DNA from: Tetrapyrgos nigripes
Taxonomy: Eukaryota; Basidiomycota; Agaricomycetes; Agaricales; Campanellaceae
Length of the DNA stretch: 64,000 bases
Direction: 5' to 3'
Assembly (NCBI GenBank): GCA_013368315.1
Contig: JAACJM010000317.1
Coordinates: 1 to 64,000, forward strand
The stretch's first letter is position 1. Every line of letters begins with the position of its first letter. The translations under genes and the position numbers were made by a program. This document shows, piece after piece, positions 52,270 to 62,729 of this stretch. The notes under the pieces were generated by a model, which saw only the letters and a program-made list of their open reading frames with translations, was not told where the DNA came from and ran no database searches.

Positions 52270-54402
52270 ATGTCATACACAGATGAAAATGCACCTGTAT
52301 GCATGGAACATGCTCAAACTGATGATAAAAGCTATGAAGACAAGCAGCGACCAGCTAAAAGAGCAAGAAAGAGTATGTTGTCACATTATACACCCTGTCA
52401 GACTCTGAAAATACACCCAGGTAAGAGCGACGAACCTCAATATGTCCAGCCTCAAACCTTCCAGCTTCCCCCACGAGAGAAACAGGGATGTCGACCAGAA
52501 GATTCAGATAATGCCCATGTCCCTCGTGCACCAAAGCGTTCGTCAGCTCAAGTTCTTGCAGAAGAAAAGCAGGAGGCATGCGAGGAATACAAAAAAAGTC
52601 TTCATTGTCTCGCTGAGCTGCAAGTCAATAGACGTCTTCCTAGTGAGGATCCAAGTGACGAGGACAAACCTTTTTTGGATTTAGAGGATGGAGAGGGTGA
52701 CAAGGACGTTTTCATTGAGGAAAAACTGCCAACCAAAAAGAAAACAACCCAGGTAAGTAAAACATGCATTACAGAGCAAAATGCTAATGCTACACACCTT
52801 AGCCAAGGAAGAAGAAACCTGCAAAGGGAGAGGTACTCAGCCAAGTCAATGACATGAAGGACGGGGTGAGGAAAGAGCAAGTGGAGAAAGGATACGTCGC
52901 CGTTCTTAATATATCATCTGAGCTGTCAACTGACTACTCCCATGTTTCTATTTCAAATTCTCGGCATCTCGCAGACCTGCCAGCAAAGTGCATGTGAATG
53001 CCTCTGACGCCAGCGGTCTCTTTCCAGACTGGAAAAAGAGAGGAGACCATGAACACCTCAACTTGACGAATGAAGCTGACAAGGGTACTAATGGCTTTTC
53101 TGTTGACCATGGAGGCATCACTGATGATGACACCATCAGTGACAGACCTGCACTCACAGAAACACCAGCTGGCAACTGTACCAATAACGTGAGTGCTCCA
53201 GTTTTAGTGTTTTTTCTTTCTCTTGAAGTACATTTTCAGCTCGTCAAATTTACACCCACAGTCGCTACTCCCAAACCGAAACCTAATAAGGCCCAGGCTC
53301 TCCCTCCTACTACCAAATCTGGCTCTACCTCCAAGTCTACCAAAGTGTTGTCTGCCAAATCCAAGACTCCTTTACGTGCACCTCCATCCACAGTCAAGAA
53401 TGAAGTCTCGTCGTCCTCTGTTGGAACCAATTCCCCAATTCCAGAGAAAGTTATTCCTATTCCAGACATCAACAAGGGCAAAATCTGGACAACCAAGGGA
53501 TGCGACACTTTCAATGCACTGCTGTTCAGCAGCAGCAATCCTTTCAACAATTTCATGGCCAATTCCAAGAGCCTCATTCAGGCATGTCAATCTGTCGTAC
53601 CACTGCTCTGGAACAGTGAATATAAGGTGGTAATAGGAGACACAATCTACAAAGTGGTGTGTGCTCTGAGATCTAATTAATATTTCTCTTTGCCAGGGCT
53701 ACAACAAAATCATTGACAAGTGGGGTGACATAGGCAAGAAGGCTCTCCAGGCCGTGGACAACTTTTTTGCGACAAACGAGTTTGCCAATCGGCCTGAAGA
53801 AATACACAAGTACACACAATGGGCCCTACAACTGAATGGACCTCTTCTATACAGACGACCCGGTGCCATGGGCACAAAGGATGTGAGTTGTCACGTACTC
53901 CCAAAGTCGTCTTTTTTAACACTAACATGGATTACAGCCTGGACAAGACTCGTGGCTCTCACCTCATATCATCAAGGTCGTCAAAACAGCTCTACCATGC
54001 TGTGAGAGGTCTGTAATAGACATGGGTATTCCAGTGGGTTTGCTGGGATTGGTGGCTGCTAAAGTGCATTCTCTGATCACTCATTACAGTTCTGTTTACT
54101 GATTACATACTTTTTTATAGCTGGAGCGCGCATTCCGTCTTTACGCCAAGACTGGATGAAAGGAAAATGATGTTGGTTTCCGAGGGCCACTCGTCAGTGG
54201 AGCTGTCCAAGGATATGTGGAGAGTGCGATCGAAAATGTCCAAAGCAAGCCTCAGCACTGGGAGCGTATCTTGGAGGCGTGTGGGCCGAAAAAAGCAGCT
54301 GTTGCAGTTGAGCTGGCAGGTGATTTGGATGATGACATGGATATTTCAGGCTATCATCATATGATAGCAAGTAGTCCACCTTCTTCACCTACAAAAGCAT
54401 AG
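52270..54402 (+). pseudogene. Second gene of the Plavaka element: basidiomycete uncharacterised protein family
   Basis: It starts MSYTDENAPVCMEHAQTD with a basic, nuclear-localisation-like RPAKRARKS. A charged disordered region follows (APKRSSAQVLAEEKQEACEE; PRKKKPAKGEVLSQ after an intron), then GLFPDWKKR and a Ser/Pro/Lys-rich linker. The folded C-terminal domain has TWKGCDTFNALL-like helices (53490-53640), KWGDIGKKALQAVDNFF with TQWALQLNGPLLY, VGLLGLVAAK, ERAFRLYAKTG and GAVQGYVESAIENVQ. I recognise this arrangement from uncharacterised proteins widespread in Agaricomycetes but know no function. A TGA at 54157-54159 interrupts the frame just after YAKTG. Its place inside the TIRs and its divergent orientation suggest a TnpA-like accessory factor (inference). 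Confidence 0.65.
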
Positions 54403-54642
54403 TACTAGATGTACAGGCTTCCTCATCTTTTTTTCGGTCTGCAATAATCTAAACACTTTTTAATGGTCAATTTTGATCTTTTTACATTTACTGGTAGCAT
54501 ACAAATTTTTGAAATCAAAGATCTTCTGGTGCTCGAAAAACCCTCACTGGCACCCTGGCAACTGGCAAGCTGGTATCCACTGGTAATAGCTGGAACCGGC
54601 TACTACCAGTGGTCACCAGTAATCTGTGCAATTACTGATGTG

Positions 54643-55088
54643 GTAGCAAGATTTGGGTGATATATTGGCCATCTTGTGCTATAACCTGAATATGATGGAC
54701 AGGACAGCACAATGACAGTTATAGCGAAAGACAGGGTATTATTCACATGTGGTGATTCTCGGGACATTTTGCTGGTGCAGCTCTCAAAACAGCAGAGAGG
54801 ATCGAGGAGCACAAATAAGCCCCAAATAGGAAAGGAACATGTGGCAAGTGCTTCTTTGTTGCAAAACAAACTTACCGCGTGTTCAGCGTGGGACAACACA
54901 CGCCCAAAAAGGAAAGCAGCATGTGATGCGTGCAGAATTGGCGTAAAATTGACCGCATTTGGGAGGTAAAACCCACTACCTATACGGTAGCAGGAATAAA
55001 ACACTCAAAAAAGCCTCTGTGATGTGTTACTCAATACCAAATTGACCATGACTGAGGGGCCCTGTGATGTGTTACGTGGTCCTGTGGT
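54643..55088. other. Intergenic stretch, nothing recognised
   Basis: Short open frames only. A phrase ending CCTGTGATGTGTTAC is repeated near 55014 and 55060. Confidence 0.45.
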
Positions 55089-55096
55089 CGAAATAC

Positions 55097-55935
55097 TAGG
55101 GGTGCTCACCGTAGCCGTATATACAGGGGACACAGACGGTATGTACGGTTACGACGCCGTACTGTATGGAGTCTTGGACAAAATTTAACGGTACGGCTAC
55201 GGCAAGACCATCAGCCGTCTATGGGAATTGTCATACGGCAATACGGCCGTGGGTTACGGCTTCACCACATGGCCAAGGCACGTCTCACGCACAGCACGTT
55301 CCACTCCGTTTCTCCCCCTAATCTCCAGCTTATGTGTTTGGGTCTGGTTTGGACCACCCGAAAATACATTTTCAAGCCATTTTTATATAAGTAGAGGTGA
55401 TTAGCAGCGCCCATTTTTGTGTTTTCAGAACTCTCCAGACACTGATCGGCCAAGTTCTAGATGCCGTCATCAGGGTCGGAGGCTTGAACTGTGCTCTCCT
55501 TCCTTCTCGGTGTTGGGCGTTGCGAATCACATCTACTGCCCCTCTTTTCGACCTAGAAAATCTCATTATGTACATGCACATCTTTCTATTACCCTCATTG
55601 AACTGGCTAGTATTTCTTGTCCCTAACTGGTTCCGATGCATATCTAGCAGGTACGCAGTTCTTAATTGGTTTCTTGTGTTTGAGCAGTAAGATTACCAGG
55701 TATAAAAAAGTTTCAAGATAATGTCAAATTGCGTCGAAGAGCAATTCTTAACAGTGCCTATGTACCAAAAAAACCTGTTTTATCATCCGTAAAGCCGTAA
55801 ACAGTCGTAAAATACGGTAACCATACCATCTTGGACTGAGTTATATTTTATACGGCACGGCCACGGCGTTACCGTAACCGTCTCAAACTGTATTTCTTAT
55901 GACCGTGGCCGTGCACGGTACGGTGAGCACCCCTA
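55097..55935. mobile_element. hAT-type MITE, 839 bp
   Basis: The ends are inverted repeats TAGGGGTGCTCACCGTA (55097-55113) and its complement ending at 55935. The flanks CGAAATAC (55089-55096) and CAAAATAC (55936-55943) are an 8-bp target duplication with one change. GTACGG/CCGTAC and ACGGCC motifs fill both ends. There is no transposase. The sequence at 26690-26740 is a relative. The unbroken GGTCGAAATACTACAGTA on the minus strand at 46779-46796 looks like an empty paralogous site. Confidence 0.88.
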
Positions 55936-55943
55936 CAAAATAC

Positions 55944-57447
55944 TACAGTAGTTGAGCCCACCATATGGTTGTGATGAGCTCCAGTAAAGAAAAGATTCTG
56001 GCTTGTGCTAGTTTGATCTAGTCTCTTATAAACAGACAGTATCAGCGATCATTGAAATGATGCGATAGCAGTCTGTCATCAAAGCGGGGGTTTTTAGGGA
56101 CCAGTTTTTGTCAATACAAAGGTAATAGAAAAGACTTATAACGTAATCTTCACACGACCTATTTTGGGAAGCGGTGCTCTTTCTGCTCAACTCGTCCCAA
56201 CGACTCTGCTGCTTCCTCCCGTTATATTTTGTGATAATAAAGCTATAGATGTTATATTCCAGACTTTTTAATGGTCCTACAACCCCCAGAAGCACCGAAA
56301 ATGACCGGCACATAAGGGAAACAGACTGCGGGAATATTACGCAATAAGTCATCTTTGTAAGCAAAAAACTGGTCCCTAAGCTCTCGATCTCTTAAAACTA
56401 GACTAAGTTTGATCATGTCAGAGCCATTATCTATATAGAATGCGACTACCCGTGTGAGGATTTCGACGGCTAATTAACCGAGTAAGGCACAAAGTCACGT
56501 GGTCTGCACAACCTTCCGACGGAAACAACTGCCACCACTGACGACCGCGCTTACTGCCGGTAATAAGCCCCTGTCCATCTGTTTTCCCAGGCAAACTTCA
56601 CTACCTATGTTCCACAGCATATATGCTACATACCTCAATGAATATAGCAAAAAGGTCCCTGTAAAATATATGAAGATGTAAATAGCTCAAAAAAGCCTTA
56701 GATTCTACCATACTGAGGTCAACTATTAGTAAATTGTAAGAAAGCATACTTTCCTCAGGTGACTGTATGCAAGAGAAGGAGAATGAGGAAGGGTGTCTGG
56801 AATTTTGTTATCATAGTTAACTAATAATGATGGAGGAAGATTTGGAGGTGTGAGTAGGAGGATGTGGGTAGATATGGGGATGGGGGTGGCTGATAGTGTC
56901 CTTGCACATCCTCAATGGTAAGTATGTAATGTACAGCATATGTATGATAAAAATGTGAAATAGTGGCAGGGGTAGTATAAATTTCAGTAAGTCTGGCCTG
57001 GCTTTGGCACATAACATCCTCAACACTAATGCACAGAATTTTTCAAATTTTAATGACTATGAAGGACAGTACAGAGTATATTTACTTTGTGTGTTTTGAG
57101 CAGACTGAAACTAAACCAATGTAGGCTTGAACCAAGTTCTCAAAAACTAATGCTTATAATAACCATGTATATACCCTTTTTCAAGGTGTTCAGTGCCGAG
57201 TGAGGGAAGTCCAGAGCTTAATAATAAAAAAGAGCGAGGGCTGAAGGTCCGAGTGGATTATAACCTGAGTTAGTTAGGATGAGAAGATGGGGCTGCAACG
57301 TTGCTAATGGCCATACCCTTGCCATACCCTTTTTTGAGGCGTGCAGTGCCAAGTGAGTCCTCATAATAAGTAACCCTGTATATATACCCCTATTATCGAG
57401 AACGAGGCAGCAGCCGAGTGAGCGGGGTCCAGGGGCGCAGCCCCGGC
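55944..57447. other. AT-rich intergenic region
   Basis: No gene was recognised. A direct repeat of about 50 bp, built on TATACCCTTTTT.AAGG and CAGTGCC.AGTGAG, occurs at about 57165-57210 and 57315-57360. Confidence 0.45.
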
Positions 57448-57532
57448 GAGCTGTGAATCCGTGCTGTAGGTTGGCTGTAGGCAGGTGCGAGCGATAGCGA
57501 GTCATCGTGCCGAAGGCACGGGTTCACAGCTC
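57432..57532. repeat. GC-rich structured inverted-repeat block
   Basis: The palindrome GGGGCGCAGCCCC (57432-57444) is followed by a 17-bp arm GAGCTGTGAATCCGTGC (57448-57464). Its complement with one mismatch lies at 57516-57532. The loop contains GCGAGCGATAGCGAG. Transcribed, it could form a long hairpin. Confidence 0.75.
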
Positions 57533-57815
57533 GTTTGACATTACGGTAATCCACATCTGAAGCTTCTTTCAATTTTTTTGATTTCCTTTCAGTCCCTCGT
57601 AAAATCAGTTTCTAGCTCACCTTTGCACGGTGTCAGAATCACAAAGACTGAAAACAGCACTAGAGCTATAATAGTACATCAGAACGCACAATGTAATTGC
57701 AGAAATCACCTAATTCAAACCAGCTACAACTGTCCTGCTTCAGGATCTCCACATCAGCTCCTCGCCGACCCATTTCTCTTGACCTCGTCGTGTCCGCCTG
57801 GCCGGACAGATGTTG

Positions 57816-57855
57816 CGGACCGACCGCTTTTCCTCGGACCGGTAATTCCGGACCG
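57816..57855 (+). promoter_or_regulatory. Three CGGACCG motifs upstream of the dehydratase gene
   Basis: CGGACCG occurs at 57816-57822, 57835-57841 and 57849-57855, about 35-80 bp before a TATA-like ATATAAAG at 57887-57894. CGG-type half-sites are typical targets of fungal Zn2Cys6 activators, so a pathway-specific regulator is possible (inference). Confidence 0.4.
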
Positions 57856-57984
57856 CTATCAATCGCGGGTTTTCTCCAACCCACCACATATAAAGCCATC
57901 CACTTTTGCAAAAGATGCTTTCCTTCACCACAAGGCTCTATTGCCGACTCTTTGTATCCCTAGCATCCAATTCATCCCTGAACT

Positions 57985-60023
57985 ATGCCCAAAATCACTG
58001 GTTTTGAGGTCCATGGTGAGTAGACAGAACATAACTTACGGTTTCACTCGCCCCATTATTGCTCACGTCGAGTTCTGTAGATGTGCGTTTCCCAACGTCA
58101 TTGTCAGGCGATGGTACCGATGCAATGTACGTCGGTGTTCTTTAGTGCACTCAAGTAGCTGACCAGCGCCATTAGGAACACGGAATGCGATTACTCTTCT
58201 GCATATGTTACACTAAAAACCGATACTGAGCTCGTCGGTCATGGAATGACTTTCACTATAGGACGTGGTAACGACATTGTGAGTGCAACAGCTTTGTCGT
58301 TCTTTTTGCCAATGCTAATGGCCTCCCAGGTTTGCATAACAATCAAGGAAGTCGCCAATCGTCTCGTTGGCAAAGAAACTGAAGAACTCTTTGCTAACAT
58401 GGGTCAGACCTGGGATTTCATGATGTCGGATCCTCAGCTTCGTTGGTCAGTTCTCTACCTCTGTTCCGAGATTTATGCGTCCTATTTCCCGCTTTTTATC
58501 TTGCTCCATGTGCACTTGACTGAGCCTATTGCAGGATCGGCCCGGAAAAAGGTGTGATTCATATAGCTTCTGGTGCAGTCAATAATGCACTGTGGGACAT
58601 GTATGCTCGTTCGAGGCAGAAGCCTTTGTGGAAGTTGGTTTCCGATTTCACGCCAGTACGTGGTGCCCCTGCTATTGTGACATCTGACCAGCACTGACTG
58701 CTTTTTTACAGGAAGAATTCGTAAAGTCGGTTTCGTTCCGATATATTACGGATGCCATTACGAAGGAAGAAGCGCTGGAGATGCTGAAGCAGAAGGAAGC
58801 AACAAAGAAGGAGAGGGAGCAGTTGGTGCGTGAGATTGGGTGCGTTTTCCTCCTTTATTACGTTAGTTTCCCAACTCTGATGACGGCTTTTTTTATTTTT
58901 TTCAGCTATCCTGCCTACGTCACCTCCGCTGGATGGCTCGGTACGTATCGTCCTCTCGTCCTACCTTCAATCTCACTGATACACTCCTCGCCCAGGCTAC
59001 TCTGACGAAAAAGTCGCCCGACTCACCAAAGAAGCTGTAGCCGCCGGTTTCAACCACTTCAAGATGAAAGTTGGAGCCAATCAAGCCAACGACCTCCGTC
59101 GTGGCAAGATCATCCGTTCCATCATCGACGATCCGCAGTACCTTCCATCTGGTCACCAGCCCAGGGATCCCAATGGACCTGGGCTCAAAGGAAAGAATGC
59201 AGGACCCACCGGTGCCGTTTTGATGATTGACGCGAATCAAGTATGGGATGTCCCTCAGGCAATTGAGTATGTCAAGGGGTTGGAGGAGATTAAGCCTTGG
59301 TGCGTGTTCTACACCCTTGTACTTGTACCCATTCGCTTTTCTGACCAAAGGTACCCACCTAGGTTCATCGAGGAACCCACTGCTCCTGACGATATTCTCG
59401 GACATGCTGCTATTCGCAAAGCCCTCAAGCCTCATGGAATTGGTGTGGCCACTGGCGAGCATGCACATAACCGAATGGTGTTCAAGCAGCTGCTACAAGC
59501 CGAGGCGATTGACGTTTGTCAGATTGATTCGTGTCGTCTGGCGGGTGTGTCCGAGGTGTTGAGTGTGTTACTGATGGCTGCCAAGTTAGTTTTGCGTCTT
59601 CAATGTTTTGTTGAGAGCAGACTTCAACTTATGATATCTTTTTTTTCAGGTTCGGCGTTCCTGTATGCCCTCATGCAGGAGGTGTCGGTTTGTGCGAGTA
59701 CGTGATTCATCTCAGGTCAGTCTAATTTTCACCACACCTTTACTTCATCTTTAGCTATCATATGCTGATCCTTTCCCGTTCTTTGTTCTAGTCTAATCGA
59801 CTACATCGCTGTATCTGGCACCATGGAACGCAACGTCCTCGAATTCGTCGACCATCTCCACGAGCACTTTGTTACTCCTTGCTCTATCAACTCGAAAGGA
59901 AGATACAACGTGCCTTCAAATCCTAACGAGGGTTACAGCATTGAGATGCACAAGTCGAGTATCGCAGAGTATGAGTGGCCTAACGGGTCTTACTGGGTCG
60001 GAGCAAAAGGTGGTAAAGCATAG
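57985..60023 (+). CDS. L-fuconate dehydratase-like protein (enolase superfamily, ENOSF1 type)
   Basis: The predicted reaction is Mg-dependent dehydration of L-fuconate or a related sugar acid, in the cytosol, in L-fucose-type sugar breakdown. The ATG at 57985 gives MPKITGFEVHDVRFPTSLSG across the first intron, the usual family start. Landmarks: GHGMTFTIGRGNDIV; NALWDMYARSRQKPLW; YPAYVTSAGWLGYSDEKV; FNHFKMKVGA with the catalytic KxK; VLMIDANQVWD and FIEEPTAPDD as metal ligands; GVATGEHAHNRMVFKQ; PHAGGVGLCEYVIHLSLIDY with the catalytic His; and the C-terminal TMERNVLEFVDHLHEHF. About nine short introns, stop TAG at 60021. All active-site residues seem present. The family also includes galactonate-type dehydratases, so substrate specificity is not proven. 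Confidence 0.88.
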
Positions 60024-61850
60024 GGATGAAGAATAATTTGTATAAAAGAAACGTATCATTATCAATGTACATTAACTGAAATCATTGCCCAACCTGCGAT
60101 TCAATCGAAGTCCTGCTATACCTGCTACCAAGATCATGTTCACATCTTTCTCCTTTATCCTCATTGTCACCACCTTGCTTGTCCTCGACCAGTGTGCTCC
60201 TTACTCCTGCTCATAATCTACTTCCAACTGCAAACCTTCCTTCGTCAGTGCACGTAGCTGAGGTATTGTACTCAACCGGAAATTGTCGAGCCATTTCCAC
60301 GTAGTTTCAGAGTTGGTCCCGAGTAGGACAACAATCCTAAAGTAACGCATATCCGAAATGCCAAAACTGTCCGGCCTCGGGCCGTACTGATCAGGTTGTC
60401 GCATCCTGGACCGTACCATAGCGTAAATCTGGTCTGAGTCTGACGAATCCGAATCATCTGCAGATGGTTGATCATGGCCATCAACGTCCTTCACCTCCTT
60501 CGTCTTCTTCGTCTTCTTTTTACTGGATTTCTTCAGATCCTGAGATCGAAGTCGGATGGTTACATCGAGTTGCGTCAACCGGGGCACTAGGATACTTGTA
60601 CTCCAATCGTCCTCCTCAGCCTGGGACGGTGACCCATCCTGCATCGGTTCCCGCTCCTTGTTAGACCGCCGCTTCACGGTCAAACCCTCGAAAACCCCAA
60701 GTCGGCGCTGGCCGTTTTGGATTGAAAGATGTTCGAGGGTAGGTAGCTGCTTGAGAAGTTGCAGGAGCTTTTCCGTATCGAGTAAGTCTCCTATAAGCTT
60801 CAAATGCTGAAGGTGACAGGCGGAAATACGGAGAAATTCCTGGATGTGCCGAAAACATTTGGACAGCTCTCTTACGTGCCCGTCCTGGCCTACCAAGACC
60901 AGACTGGAAAGGGAAGGAGTTTTTAGCGCCTTGAATATGTTCGAAAGGCTGAGTGTGTTGTAGCTGTTGTCGTTGGTGGATTCGTCGGGGAGAACCAATA
61001 ACGATTCTCAACCGTGAGTTTGCAGACGTTCGGAAGCAAAGTGCCGCCATTTGCTACCGAAAACGAGGAGCGCCATGGGTGGAAGAAGGAGGTAACATGC
61101 AGCTCTCGAAGATTGGGACAATGGGAAAAAAAGGAATGGTACTCTGCCCAGTTCATCCTTTGTGCAGTCATTCCTGGTAGACTGATGGTGGTGATCTGAT
61201 TGCAGGGGAGCACCTTCACAAATTGGTGCACAGTTTGTCCATCAACAATCAGCGTCCGTAGCTTTGGAGATTGCCTCAGCATGTTACAGAACAGATCCGG
61301 TATGCCTAGCAAGATTGATTCGTCCGGAAGACAAAGTGTTTCGAGATTCTCGCAGTTGCCAGATTGTACCTGTAACGATTGGTAGAACATCCCAATGCTC
61401 GTCGGGTTGAAGTCTACCACTCTCCAGCGCCGGCGTTCCTGTATGAAGGCCTGCAGGAGCAGAATCCCGCCGTTGAAAATTGACACGTAATCACCGTCCC
61501 TGTAAGAATGGAATTCTAGCTTGAGGAGAGCAGGTGATGAGCGATCAAGGTAAAGCTTGGCCAGATCGACATATGCCTCCTTCTCGCAGCCCAGGTGAAT
61601 GAACATTCGAGACCATAGAGCTGGGATTGAGTTAGCAATGGTTCTCCACAGCTGGCAAGTCTGCGATATATCGAGGGTTGGGGCGTCCACTTTCATAGAG
61701 CCATCGTCGTATTGCACGCAGAGGTTAAAGTTGCCATCTAGGTCCGGATGATCCAACTCGGTCAAGTTTGGGTGGACGTGTAGTGTAGACTTGAAGATTT
61801 CAGTCAGGATCTCGACAGGGAATGAATTGATGTGTATATTCGACATGTTC
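59708..61850. repeat. Segmental duplication, copy 1
   Basis: From the intron start in the dehydratase tail (ATCTCAGGTCAGTCTAATTT) through the F-box gene, the sequence recurs at 62219 to the window end in the same order and orientation, offset by about 2.5 kb. Confidence 0.88.
60201..61846 (-). pseudogene. F-box/LRR-like protein, copy 1 (single frameshift)
   Basis: The start MSNIHINSFPVEILTEIF is an F-box for SCF ubiquitin ligase binding. The rest is a leucine-rich receptor region: DISQTCQLWRTIANSIPALWS, LQAFIQERRRWRVVDFNP, LETLCLPDESILL, LRTLIVDGQ, FFSHCPNLRELHVTSFF, LSLSNIFKALKTPSL, LEHLSIQNGQRRLGVF, LVPRLTQLDVTI, a Lys-rich acidic linker, IYAMVRSR, GLQLEVDYEQE. The first 280 or so codons and the last 250 are in frames differing by one. 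The switch falls at TTCTCCCCGAC (about 60989-60999), where one more C would restore the reading to LSLSNIF. It is either a 1-bp deletion or a homopolymer sequencing error. Confidence 0.85.
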
Positions 61851-62218
61851 TATGATTTACCGTCAGATAAATTCACGACTGTAGGGCAGGGCCCGGCAGA
61901 AAGAGGAATACCTGAGTAATTTACATGCAGGCCGTCGCTAAGATGTACCTGAGAGACAGGAACGCGTGCCTGTGCATTAAAGATGAGACATCATCGTACA
62001 ATATAGCAAAGCTTTAGCGTACTGACGAAAAAGGATTGCAATGAAAGGTGGCAGGCAGCAAAGGACAAGGTTGATCAAACGCGACCCGTCACAACGTGAC
62101 AACCGGTACTATAAGCGTGACACCAACTTGACGCTTGCTTGATGCCGATGTCCGAGTACTGAAAGCAAGCATGCCACGCTACAGTAGCAATAGAGTACAT
62201 AGAACGAACAGTGCTGCT
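61851..62218. other. Spacer between duplicated segments
   Basis: Upstream region of F-box copy 1. It contains repeated GTGAC motifs near 62085-62130. No gene was recognised. Confidence 0.45.
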
Positions 62219-62326
62219 ACATCTCAGGTCAGTCTAATTTTCACCACACCTTTACATATACTGATCCTTTCTAATCTAAGTAATCGACTACTTACATCGT
62301 TGTATCTTGCACAGTACGGTGGCACG

Positions 62327-62555
62327 CCGCACTGTGGAACGCAACGTCCTCAAATTCGTCGACCATCTCCACAAGCACTTTGCTACTCCTTGTTCTATCG
62401 ATTCGAAAGGAAGATACAACGTGCCTTCAAATTCTAAAGGCCTAACGAGGGATACAGCATTGAGAAGCACAAGTCGAGTATCGCAGAGTACTAGGAGTGG
62501 CCTAACGGGCCTTACTGCAGCTTACTGGGTCGGAGCAAAAGGTGGTAAAGCATAG
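62327..62555 (+). pseudogene. Duplicated 3' end of the L-fuconate dehydratase-like gene
   Basis: It reads ERNVLKFVDHLHKHFATPC against ERNVLEFVDHLHEHFVTPC in the parent, then diverges through insertions and ends with WVGAKGGKA and TAG, as in the parent. It has no promoter or upstream exons. Confidence 0.85.
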
Positions 62556-62729
62556 AAATTAAGAATAATTTGCATAAAGGAAACTTATCATTATCAATGT
62601 ACATTCACTGAAATCATTGCCCAACCTGCGCTTCACTCGAAGTCCTGCTATGTACCTGCTACCGAGATCTTATTCTTTCTCCATTACCCTCATTGTCACC
62701 ACCTTGCTTGTCCTTGACCAGTATGCTCC

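Larger units (their letters stand above)
47753..54640. mobile_element. Plavaka-type (CACTA-like) DNA transposon, 6.9 kb, two divergent genes, inactive
   Basis: Terminal inverted repeats of 26 bp (23 matching) begin CATCAGTA and share ACAGATTACTGGT. The 2-bp target duplication TG is at 47751-47752 and 54641-54642. Subterminal regions of about 100 bp at both ends are arrays of ACTGG/CCAGT. A transposase gene points left and a second gene points right from a shared start region near 51940-52270. Both are damaged, and a solo LTR sits in the transposase. The TIR start and 2-bp duplication match the small element at 2871-3960. Confidence 0.9.

Noticed and set aside
51969..52286. Gly/Arg-rich (RGG) ORF at the start of the Plavaka second gene
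   Set aside because: No ATG in this frame; it is written by a GGTAGAGGTGGT minisatellite, so kept only as part of the control region.
57578..58162. 194-codon ORF spanning the dehydratase promoter and first exon
   Set aside because: Out of frame with the well-supported MPKITGFEVH start and reads through two introns; no domain.
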